Positions 16,694 through 23,592 of a stretch of DNA of 34,715 nt are shown here, piece after piece. Below the pieces are notes generated by a model. It did no database searches. It was not told the origin of the DNA and was given only the letters and a program-made list of their open reading frames with translations. Source of the DNA: Lachnospiraceae bacterium (GTDB taxonomy: Bacteria; Bacillota; Clostridia; Lachnospirales; Lachnospiraceae); assembly GCA_017416465.1 (NCBI GenBank), contig JAFQCK010000004.1, positions 1 to 34,715 of the forward strand, written 5' to 3'. Each line of letters starts with the position of its first letter. Position 1 is the stretch's first letter. A program made the position numbers and the translations under genes.

Positions 16694-17233
16694 CTAACAA
16701 CTTTTTCTCCACTCTAATGCTTCCTGTAAAATATTTTCTATGAAATCACTTTTAGCATCTGTATATGCAATTCTATCATTTGGATAATCTTTTGCCAAAC
16801 GCAATTTAAGTTCCGAATACTCCTTAGCTTTATCCTCATGAGAATTTAAATAATCTCTCATATTTATATAATTATTCCACTCTTTTTCTCCCCAAATTAC
16901 TACATGAATATAATGTGTATGTATGTTTTTTTCTAAATCACCACAAATATACAAAAGTTGTCCCGGATGGTCTTCTCTTCGATAAATAATTCCTTCTGCC
17001 ATTAAAACATCATTATGCTTCATTATTCTATCAAAAATAGTTACTCCAACAACTATATCTACAATTGGTTTAGCATAAATATTTAATATTGAAGTACTTC
17101 CAATATGCTCTGCAGCAACAATATCATCTTTTAAAGTCTCTTTTAACTTGTTGATAAGTTCCTTTGCAGATTTCTCCCATATACTACTATGAGGTTCTAG
17201 GGCTACAGTCCCTCTTGTTAAACCAATACACAT
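16694..17233 (-). CDS. GrpB family protein (UPF0157)
   Basis: 179 residues from the ATG at 17233 (AAAGGA site about 9 nt upstream); an in-frame TTG six codons earlier is less likely. The UPF0157 signature is complete: EHIGSTSILNIYAKPIVDIVVGV, then YRREDHPGQLLYICG and HTHYIHVV, ending in YSELKLRLAKDYPNDRIAYTDAKSDFI. The fold is a nucleotidyltransferase type related to minimal nucleotidyltransferases. Some members are fused to dephospho-CoA kinase. The specific reaction is unknown. Confidence 0.92.
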   Translation of the reverse strand: MCIGLTRGTVALEPHSSIWEKSAKELINKLKETLKDDIVAAEHIGSTSILNIYAKPIVDIVVGVTIFDRIMKHNDVLMAEGIIYRREDHPGQLLYICGDLEKNIHTHYIHVVIWGEKEWNNYINMRDYLNSHEDKAKEYSELKLRLAKDYPNDRIAYTDAKSDFIENILQEALEWRKSC

Positions 17234-17280
17234 ATCTTTTATTCCTTTCAAGTTTTAATTAATCTATTATTATCCTACTT

Positions 17281-17425
17281 ATTCTCCATTTTCATATTTT
17301 AGTTGGGTACTTGTTTCTTGATTCCTACCTACCCTTTTTCCATCTACTTGTTTTAGTCGGGTACTTATTTCTTGATTCCTACCTACTATTTTTCCATTTA
17401 CTTATTTTAGTCGGATATTTGTTTA
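17281..17425. repeat. 54-bp tandem repeat, about 2.5 copies, intergenic
   Basis: Between GrpB and the zinc-ribbon gene, a 54-bp unit repeats at 17301, 17355 and 17409 (third copy partial, left flank also related). Each copy contains TTTAGTNGGGTACTTNTTTC then TTGATTCCTACCTAC. The period is 18 codons. On the minus strand it reads like a peptide repeat (ESRNKYPTKTSRWKKGR) with one stop per unit; on the plus strand GYLFLDSYLPFFHLL is open. I recall similar repeats scattered in Lachnospiraceae genomes. It is probably a dispersed non-coding repeat. Confidence 0.85.
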
Positions 17426-17454
17426 TAAATTACATTTTTTATTTAAATAAATAC

Positions 17455-17658
17455 TCACTCATTTGGAAGTTCCTTAAACATATTAATCGTTCTATATATT
17501 TCTTCACATGCCGGACATTTCCAATCACAATTACTCTTTTTTGCTTTTTTATGCAAATGTACCAATTTAGCCTCACCACATTTAGGACATATAGTTGGTT
17601 GTGAGGTCCATAATTTTTTCAGCAATTTTACTTCTTCTTCTCTACTGTTTGTATACAT
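17455..17658 (-). CDS. Small zinc-ribbon protein
   Basis: 67 residues. CPKCG at 24-28 and CDWKCPAC at 44-51 form a four-cysteine treble-clef-like zinc site, flanked by charged helices. It has no other domain. The ribosome site is weak (GGAGAA). Possibly a nucleic-acid or protein-binding factor; function unknown. Confidence 0.65.
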   Translation of the reverse strand: MYTNSREEEVKLLKKLWTSQPTICPKCGEAKLVHLHKKAKKSNCDWKCPACEEIYRTINMFKELPNE

Positions 17659-17711
17659 ATTTTCTCCATATCAATGACTTCGATAAGATATTTTGTTAGA
17701 TTTTATCCCAA

Positions 17712-18191
17712 TCATACTTGTTTTGTTACATAATGTTTTACCTCTTTAGATGGATTTGCAAGCTCTGTCTTAAAAAATTCAGGATAATATTTCTTTGGAT
17801 GGTCTGCTCTAATCCATAACAATCGTTCCTTATTTCCGTCCTCTGTAAAACTATCACATATTGGTTCAAAATCTTTAGGCACTTTCATATAAAAGAAAAA
17901 AGAAATCTCATGTACTATATTACCTTTTTTTACTTCTGAATCGCCAGGAAAGAAATTTTCATGAATAAATCCAAGTCTGTCAATTTCCATTTTTACGCCT
18001 GTTTCTTCAAATACTTCTCGTATTACTGCTTCTTCTGCTGTTTCACCGAACTTAATTCTTCCTCCCACAGAATACATATGGTCAAAACTGTCATTTTCTA
18101 CCATAAGAAATTTATCCTCTTTCATAATAATTGCTCCAACACGAATATTTAAAATTCCATCATTTATTTTTATACATAAATCTTGATTCAT
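17712..18191 (-). CDS. Nudix hydrolase
   Basis: 159 residues. A complete Nudix box runs from G44 to V66 (Gx5Ex7REVxEExGV): GGRIKFGETAEEAV then IREVFEETGV. The enzyme cleaves nucleoside diphosphates linked to another moiety, with Mg2+. The box lies at exactly the same residue positions as in the second Nudix gene of this array (20069-20557), and the surrounding sequence is similar, so the two may be old paralogues. Strong GGAGGA ribosome site. Substrate unknown. Confidence 0.92.
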   Translation of the reverse strand: MNQDLCIKINDGILNIRVGAIIMKEDKFLMVENDSFDHMYSVGGRIKFGETAEEAVIREVFEETGVKMEIDRLGFIHENFFPGDSEVKKGNIVHEISFFFYMKVPKDFEPICDSFTEDGNKERLLWIRADHPKKYYPEFFKTELANPSKEVKHYVTKQV

Positions 18192-18272
18192 CTGATTTGT
18201 TCCTCCGTATACAAATTTTTCTTTATCATATTCATATTTTTGCTATATTGGTTCATAAGTTACTTATCATAC

Positions 18273-18689
18273 CTATTTTTCATTTTTCAGAAATCTATCC
18301 CTTCCCCACCAATCAGGTATTAACTCTTTTAATTTCACAGTTTTAAATCCATCAAGCTCTGTAAGAATTTCTATTTCTCCGCTATCTTTATCTAACTGCA
18401 TCATATATTCTCTGCATGCTCCACATGGAGAACCTACACTTCCATCTTCCATTACCGCAACAACCTTATCAATCTGACTTTCTCCATTAGTAATCATATT
18501 TGCAATTGCATTTCTTTCAGCACACATTCCAAGAGTTGAAGCAGTATCTATACACACACCTACATAAATATTTCCTTTTTTAGTTAAAATTGCAGCCGCT
18601 ACACCTCCTGCAACAATAAAAGGCGAGATAGTTCTGTCATTTTGAACCTTTATAGCTTCATTATATAATTCATTCCATATATTCATCAC
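18273..18689 (-). CDS. Cytidine deaminase / blasticidin-S-deaminase-like
   Basis: 138 residues. Zinc site C56AE58 in GMCAERNA and the pair C89/C92 in SPCGACREYM are intact. The length and the compact N-terminus fit the tetrameric cytidine deaminase family, and the ERNAI...GSPCGACRE pattern is shared with blasticidin S deaminases. It would deaminate cytidine or deoxycytidine, or a nucleoside antibiotic. It follows the P-loop kinase gene after 18 nt, with a GGAGGA site. Confidence 0.88.
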   Translation of the reverse strand: MMNIWNELYNEAIKVQNDRTISPFIVAGGVAAAILTKKGNIYVGVCIDTASTLGMCAERNAIANMITNGESQIDKVVAVMEDGSVGSPCGACREYMMQLDKDSGEIEILTELDGFKTVKLKELIPDWWGRDRFLKNEK

Positions 18690-18707
18690 ACTAATCCTCC
18701 ATATTTT

Positions 18708-19226
18708 TCACACATCTAAATCAATATTGATTTCGTATCTATCATAAATAAATATATAATTTACTTTATGTTGTCTTGCTAGTTCCAAAACTCGCTTATT
18801 ATCTTCTATCACCGTTTCTACAGTACAATCATCTTCCAAACGGCTTTCAATCACATTTGCATAACTTTTAATATCTGTAAAATGATTCCTAATATATTCT
18901 TCACTCATTACCAAACAATAATATCTGATATTATCAAGATATTCCTTTTCAAAATTCTTTTCCCAGTCAAAAGGAATATAACATCCTTCAACAATCAAAT
19001 TCTGTTTATTCTCTATTGCTGTTTTAATCATCTCACGAACAATAGGCCATAAATATGTAGTTAATTCAGAGTCATCACTTGATGGTGTAAGTTTAGTATT
19101 TCCACTTCTGATTAAGCCCATCTTTAAATGGTCTATTGATAAATATGGATATTTATACTTTTCAAGTAACTTCTGAGACAGTGCAGTTTTTCCTGTGTGC
19201 GATGCTCCTGTTATTAAAATAATCAT
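18708..19226 (-). CDS. P-loop kinase-like protein
   Basis: 172 residues. Walker A GASHTGKT (7-14) after strand MIILIT; KYPYLSIDHLKMGLIRSG resembles the substrate-binding region of 2-phosphoglycerate-kinase-like and AAA small-molecule kinases; LIVEGCYIPFDW is the Walker-B-like strand. No substrate can be assigned. It sits between a GNAT gene and the cytidine deaminase with short gaps. Confidence 0.82.
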   Translation of the reverse strand: MIILITGASHTGKTALSQKLLEKYKYPYLSIDHLKMGLIRSGNTKLTPSSDDSELTTYLWPIVREMIKTAIENKQNLIVEGCYIPFDWEKNFEKEYLDNIRYYCLVMSEEYIRNHFTDIKSYANVIESRLEDDCTVETVIEDNKRVLELARQHKVNYIFIYDRYEINIDLDV

Positions 19227-19261
19227 GGTTTTACGTATTCTCCTTTGTTAAGTTTCACCTT

Positions 19262-20035
19262 CTATTTATTCATTTCATCGACCATTTCTACAGGTTTTAC
19301 TGTCATCTCAACCCACGCCGGACGAAATCCACTCTTTATTGCATTTCTTACTGATTTAATATTTGACCATGCAGCACAATAAAATGGTACCTTATCTCTT
19401 TCTAATATTTCTATAGCCAACCTACTTGTCAACGCAGATGCAATTCCTTGTTTACGAAATTTTGGAAGTACATCTACACCTATCTGCCACATTGTATCAC
19501 AATCTGCAGAGCATGCTGCTAATCCTATAAGCCTACCATTATCATATGCGCCTACACCTAGTACATCAAGTTCTTTACGCGCACTGCATAATGCATTACT
19601 CCAATCATCCGTATATAATTCAACAAAATCCTCATTATGTAAAATTTTTATTTCATACCTGCAAGGTTGTTCTTTCAATACCGAAACATCCGGAAGAAAA
19701 TATTCTGCCATAAAACACACACGATATCCTAACTTTTGAAATTCATCATTTAACACATGCATATTTGGTGTTTCAAAACATCTGTAAACCGAATACTTAC
19801 CAATATAATCTTCTACAATATTTCTATACTCTTTGGAAATTGTTGCAACAATATTATCTCCATAAGATATCAAATTACACACATGCGGAAGTTTCAAATA
19901 TTTTCTCGCACGCTTATTTTTCTCTGAAATAACTATTACATTCTCACTTTTTGTAAAATCAGAAACTTTGCAATTAGCATCTATTGCAGATTGTTCCATA
20001 GCAATTTGTTTTATCATTTCATTTGTTAGTTTCAT
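19262..20035 (-). CDS. GNAT family N-acetyltransferase (two-part, long form)
   Basis: 257 residues, about 100 more than a minimal GNAT. The C-terminal part holds the acetyl-CoA motif IGVDVLPKFRKQGIASALTSRLA (near 190-212) followed by FYCAAWSNIKSVRNAIKSGFRPAW, a typical GNAT end. The N-terminal 120 residues probably form a degenerate GNAT-like or substrate-binding domain. GGAGGA ribosome site. Substrate unknown. Confidence 0.88.
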   Translation of the reverse strand: MKLTNEMIKQIAMEQSAIDANCKVSDFTKSENVIVISEKNKRARKYLKLPHVCNLISYGDNIVATISKEYRNIVEDYIGKYSVYRCFETPNMHVLNDEFQKLGYRVCFMAEYFLPDVSVLKEQPCRYEIKILHNEDFVELYTDDWSNALCSARKELDVLGVGAYDNGRLIGLAACSADCDTMWQIGVDVLPKFRKQGIASALTSRLAIEILERDKVPFYCAAWSNIKSVRNAIKSGFRPAWVEMTVKPVEMVDEMNK

Positions 20036-20068
20036 TTACTGTAATCCTCCAAAATTCAAATCCATAGT

Positions 20069-20557
20069 TTACCTATCTATTTCTTCAATAATATGAAATG
20101 TCTTTCTCTCATTAATAACCTTGTTAATATATTCTTTTATAAATGCCGGCTTTATTTCACTTGTTTCTATTTCCTCTACCCTCAACCATACCAATTCTTC
20201 ACCATCATCTGTCGTATGTTTGCATGAACTTAGGTCACTGTCAAGAATATTCATATAATAATAAAATTCTATCGTATGGCAATCTAGTCCATTTATTATT
20301 CCACCACTACCCTTGAAAAAATTTTCACATACAACCGCAAGATAATCTACCTTCGCATTGATACCTGCCTCTTCAAGAACTTCTCTTTCAATACAATCTT
20401 TTGAGGTTTCACCTAAATGAACACCTCCGCCAATCATATAATAATAGTCTCCAATATTACTTTTTACAAAAAGCATTTTATTATTATGTATTAAAAATCC
20501 ACCTGTTCTATATCTAAACCAATTATTCCCTTTTTCAAATCCACAATCATACTTCAT
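20069..20557 (-). CDS. Nudix hydrolase (second copy)
   Basis: 162 residues. Nudix box G44 to I66: GGGVHLGETSKDCI then EREVLEEAGI, with all catalytic glutamates present. The following VENFF...HTIEFYYYMNI part parallels the first Nudix protein. The start lies just after the end of the truncated pyrophosphatase gene, with a GAAGGTG site. Confidence 0.92.
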   Translation of the reverse strand: MKYDCGFEKGNNWFRYRTGGFLIHNNKMLFVKSNIGDYYYMIGGGVHLGETSKDCIEREVLEEAGINAKVDYLAVVCENFFKGSGGIINGLDCHTIEFYYYMNILDSDLSSCKHTTDDGEELVWLRVEEIETSEIKPAFIKEYINKVINERKTFHIIEEIDR

Positions 20558-20590
20558 AATTTACACCTTCATAAGTCATTCCACATTTCT

Positions 20591-21091
20591 TCATAACCTC
20601 ACCTGACCCTTTTTTCTTATTAAACTGTGAGGCTTGTCTGTCAAAATAAATTTTTCACTATAAATCGAAGGGTCCATGGCCTCGTAAGTATGGTCTTTAT
20701 CCATTATAAAACAAATCGCATTCCTATACTGTGCCATAAGATTTCCATATTTTCTTGCAAGCTCCACATAATACTCTAACATTTCATCATCAGATAAACA
20801 TTTTCCATTTACATTTCGCACATGAACTCCCGGTTGAACATCATCCGGAACATTATCAAAATATAATCCTGAATCACACGAGAATACCGGTATCCCAAAT
20901 TCTTCATAATATGCCAAAGCTTTTAACCTTGCATTTTCAAGAGGTGTATTTCCACTTTCCTCTACTTTCGGTATAGTCTTTCCTTCTGCTTTTAAATCAT
21001 TTAAACCAATCAATTCTATTCCTATTTTATCAAGTCTGTTTCTCATTACTGATAATTTTGCCTTATTACCTGTTCCAAATAATAATTTCAT
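20591..21091 (-). CDS. Non-canonical purine NTP pyrophosphatase (RdgB/HAM1-like), C-terminally truncated
   Basis: 166 residues. N-terminal GTGNKAKLSVMRNRL is the HAM1 nucleotide-binding loop; SCDSGLYFDNVPDDVQPG contains the catalytic aspartate region; LMAQYRNAICFIMD follows. Enzymes of this type remove ITP, dITP and XTP. After KPHSLIRKKG the frame turns to QVRL and stops. From what I know of the family, about 30 more residues beginning with a GFPLD-type stretch are expected. The end seems lost by a small deletion next to the start of the Nudix gene, so activity is doubtful. Confidence 0.8.
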   Translation of the reverse strand: MKLLFGTGNKAKLSVMRNRLDKIGIELIGLNDLKAEGKTIPKVEESGNTPLENARLKALAYYEEFGIPVFSCDSGLYFDNVPDDVQPGVHVRNVNGKCLSDDEMLEYYVELARKYGNLMAQYRNAICFIMDKDHTYEAMDPSIYSEKFILTDKPHSLIRKKGQVRL

Positions 21092-21119
21092 TTTATATTA
21101 CCTTCTATTCAATTAATTT

Positions 21120-21494
21120 TTACATCACAATCTTAATATCAAAGTATTTTTCCTGAAAATAAATCTCTTCTAAAATTTTTTCCTTGGTAAAATTCATACC
21201 TTCCGGTGCTACAACCCATTTTTCTTCTACATCATCATTCCTATGAACAATAGCGATAACCTTGCCTTTAAACTTTTCTACTGCTTCATCTACACCTAAT
21301 ATGTAAACATCCTGTTCTTCACCGTCCGGTGCCATTATATCTTCCACATAACCATAATTTATTGGATAATAAATATCTTTATGTTTAGGATGATAGCTTC
21401 CTAATGGTCTGTCAACAGTTACTGTTACTATTTTACCAATAACAGAATTTTCTCCTATACCTGACGCTCCATAAATATGTATTACGTTCTTCAT
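21120..21494 (-). CDS. Inorganic pyrophosphatase-like protein with a P-loop-gene N-terminus (fusion)
   Basis: 124 residues from the ATG at 21494, which overlaps the SEC-C stop codon (ATGA). From ENSVIGKIVTVTVDRPLGS onward the protein is a short pyrophosphatase: YHPKHKDIYYPINYGY, MAPDGEEQDVYILGV and EEKWVVAPEGMNFT. It would hydrolyse pyrophosphate made by the neighbouring nucleotide enzymes. The first 12-13 residues (MKNVIHIYGASGIG) are instead the opening of a P-loop kinase family whose Walker A motif normally continues GSGTST. The natural pyrophosphatase would begin at about ENSVIGK. A deletion has apparently fused the two genes in frame, leaving the pyrophosphatase domain intact. Confidence 0.8.
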   Translation of the reverse strand: MKNVIHIYGASGIGENSVIGKIVTVTVDRPLGSYHPKHKDIYYPINYGYVEDIMAPDGEEQDVYILGVDEAVEKFKGKVIAIVHRNDDVEEKWVVAPEGMNFTKEKILEEIYFQEKYFDIKIVM

Positions 21495-22160
21495 TTTCTT
21501 CCACCACATTTCTTATATTTTTTACCACTACCGCACCCTCGTTTTCCTGAATACACCAACTGTATGCACACAAAGCATTCTCATTATGTGGTTTCTTTTC
21601 AAGCCACACCTCAAACCATTCCTTGCCTTCTTCTATTTTCCCTGTAGCATAAAATTCCTCACCAATAGCACTACGAAAATTATCGCAATCGTCATATTTC
21701 CAATCAAACATTTCCAACACTTCACGACAAAATTCCATACGTTTTTCATGCTCGCCTGCATTTCCAAGTTCCATTTCCATGTCCTCTAGCCATGCTTCCC
21801 ACCAGTTAGAAATCATTCTTTTTTCATTTCCTTTTTCCTGTGCTTCATAACCACGCTGAACTAATTCATCCCAATTATCCCACTCATCCGGAATACTATA
21901 TGTATCTTCAAAATCTATACACTGCTTAAGCATTTCTTTTAAGGCATTAGTATATCTCTTTTCATCATAAGGCTGATTTTCCTTAATAACATCATAAATT
22001 TCTGTCAATGCCACAGCTCCGATTTTTATTTTGCTTCACTTACAGAATATCCTGCTTTCAACAACTCTTCATACACTTCTTTTGTAATTGAAGGGTCATT
22101 ATCCCTTAATTGATTATTCACTACTTCCAATATAATTTTCTTTAATCGTAAATTTGCCAT
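21491..22160 (-). pseudogene. SEC-C motif protein (helical repeat plus zinc motif), two lesions
   Basis: Three frames together make one gene. (1) From ATG 22160, MANLRLKKIILEVVNNQ leads to GYSVSEAK and stops at 22026. (2) From about 22020 another frame continues KIGAVALTEIYDVIKENQ and runs through helical, TPR-like sequence to SWCIQENEG. (3) From about 21540 a third frame reads GCGSGKKYKKCGGRK and stops at 21491: a SEC-C zinc motif with one of its usual cysteines changed to glycine. A frame change separates parts 1 and 2. A further loss, probably of tens of codons, separates parts 2 and 3. The middle frame alone is open for 193 codons, running past the SEC-C into nonsense. Confidence 0.7.
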
Positions 22161-22191
22161 GATTCATTTTTCTCCGTTTCGTATAATATAT

Positions 22192-23052
22192 TTACAAATA
22201 AAATTCCGCGAAAGCACAAAACTCTTGATAAATTTCATCAATTCCAATTTTTATTAACTGTTCAAATCCAACCTTACTACAAAGGTGTTGCACAAACTTT
22301 GCCCCGAGGAAATATCCCACATCACATCTTCCACAATAATTTACCCAATCACCAAAATATCTTTGATTAAATCTTGTCATTGTAGGCAAATCAGAATAAT
22401 AATCAGCTAATATTTGATGGAAATTATTCTCACACCAATCCAACCATCCATTTTTATTTTGATGATAATAATTAAAGTCACCTACTAAAACCTGTTCAAA
22501 ATACATTGCTATACCTTCAATAAATAGCTGCCAAACAAAATTAAGGCTATTATCTTCACTCCGTTGTTCAAATACACCATATTGTTTGTGGTATACATGA
22601 CCTAATTCGTGATAAATAAGTGCATACATTGAATCTTCATCACACCAATTTAATTCCAATATTTTTTCTATTCCTAGTAATATTACATCCCGTCCATTAA
22701 TACTATTTACCCATCCTGCTCCATTGCAAAGTCCTAAATATAAAACTATATCAACATCTAATCCATTATCAAAACAATTCTTAATTTTCTCATTCAATCC
22801 ATCTGTAATCTTATAAAAAGAAGTTTGTAACATTTGTAATGATTCATGCCCATATACTGCATTGATAATCGGCAGAATGTCTTTTTCGTAAATATAGTTT
22901 CCACTCTCCAAATATTCCTTTAAATCATCCTTAAAAATATCAGCAGAATTTTCATAAATAGAATTAATATAGATTTCCCATTTTTCATTGTTTAATGTTT
23001 CGTTATCAAATAAGGAATCTATTTGTGATACTGTATCTATTATCTTTATCAT
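22192..23052 (-). CDS. Putative zinc protease-like protein (HELGH)
   Basis: 286 residues with no signal peptide. ALIYHELGHVYHKQYG gives a gluzincin zinc motif H148-E-L-G-H152, and LFIEGIAMYFEQ about 30 residues later supplies the likely third ligand glutamate. The shape is like DUF2268-type or aminopeptidase-like cytosolic proteins. The substrate is unknown. It follows the DHFR gene after 66 nt, with a GAGGTG site. Confidence 0.75.
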   Translation of the reverse strand: MIKIIDTVSQIDSLFDNETLNNEKWEIYINSIYENSADIFKDDLKEYLESGNYIYEKDILPIINAVYGHESLQMLQTSFYKITDGLNEKIKNCFDNGLDVDIVLYLGLCNGAGWVNSINGRDVILLGIEKILELNWCDEDSMYALIYHELGHVYHKQYGVFEQRSEDNSLNFVWQLFIEGIAMYFEQVLVGDFNYYHQNKNGWLDWCENNFHQILADYYSDLPTMTRFNQRYFGDWVNYCGRCDVGYFLGAKFVQHLCSKVGFEQLIKIGIDEIYQEFCAFAEFYL

Positions 23053-23118
23053 GTAAATTGCACCTCATCAAATTAGTTTATTCAAATTACATTTTTATCA
23101 ATTCATATTGCATTTTTA

Positions 23119-23592
23119 CTATTTCTTTCTTGTATAAATAGTTCTGGTATATTTAATATTATTTCCGCCCGTCTCTCCAATAGTTTTAATAAATTCATTT
23201 TCATCAAACTCCGGAAAAAAAGTATCACCACCATCAATATCAATATCTACTTCTGTGATATACATTATATCTACAAATGGAAGTACTTCCTTAAATAATC
23301 CATATCCACCTGAAACATAAACTTTTTCATCTCTCGAAATTTCAAGTGCTTCCTGCAACGAATTAACCGTAACAAGATTTTCATCCATAAATTTCTTGCT
23401 TTTTGACACAATAATATTTTTCCTATTTGGAAGCGGATGACCTATTTCTTCATAGGATTTTCTTCCCATAATCACAACATTTCCAGTCGTAAGCTCCTTA
23501 AATTGCTTCTGTTCGCCTGGGATCTTCCAAGGTATCTCTCCATTTTTACCAATAACATTATTTTTTGATCGGGCAACTATTAATCCAATCAT
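23119..23592 (-). CDS. folA: Dihydrofolate reductase
   Basis: 157 residues, full length. GLIVARSKNNVIGKNGEIPWKIPGE (substrate loop with W and P), VVIMGRKSYEEIG (NADPH site) and VYVSGGYGLFKEVL are all canonical. The enzyme reduces dihydrofolate for thymidylate and purine synthesis. Its start overlaps the 3' end of clpA by 35 nt, with GGAG inside clpA, so it is translated from the clp mRNA. No thymidylate synthase is nearby. Whether it is the housekeeping copy or a trimethoprim-type variant cannot be judged. Confidence 0.93.
   Translation of the reverse strand: MIGLIVARSKNNVIGKNGEIPWKIPGEQKQFKELTTGNVVIMGRKSYEEIGHPLPNRKNIIVSKSKKFMDENLVTVNSLQEALEISRDEKVYVSGGYGLFKEVLPFVDIMYITEVDIDIDGGDTFFPEFDENEFIKTIGETGGNNIKYTRTIYTRKK

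Noticed and set aside
17281-17425. CRISPR array
   Set aside because: The 54-bp units are directly adjacent without unique spacers, are imperfect, and there are no cas genes.
17311-17604. Plus-strand ORF with the GYLFLDSYL repeat as a membrane protein
   Set aside because: It is produced by the 54-bp tandem repeat and the reverse complement of the zinc-ribbon gene; no ribosome site.
14355-23592. Integron-type cassette array
   Set aside because: No integrase, no recurring attC-like hairpins at gene borders, and gaps are too short and dissimilar.
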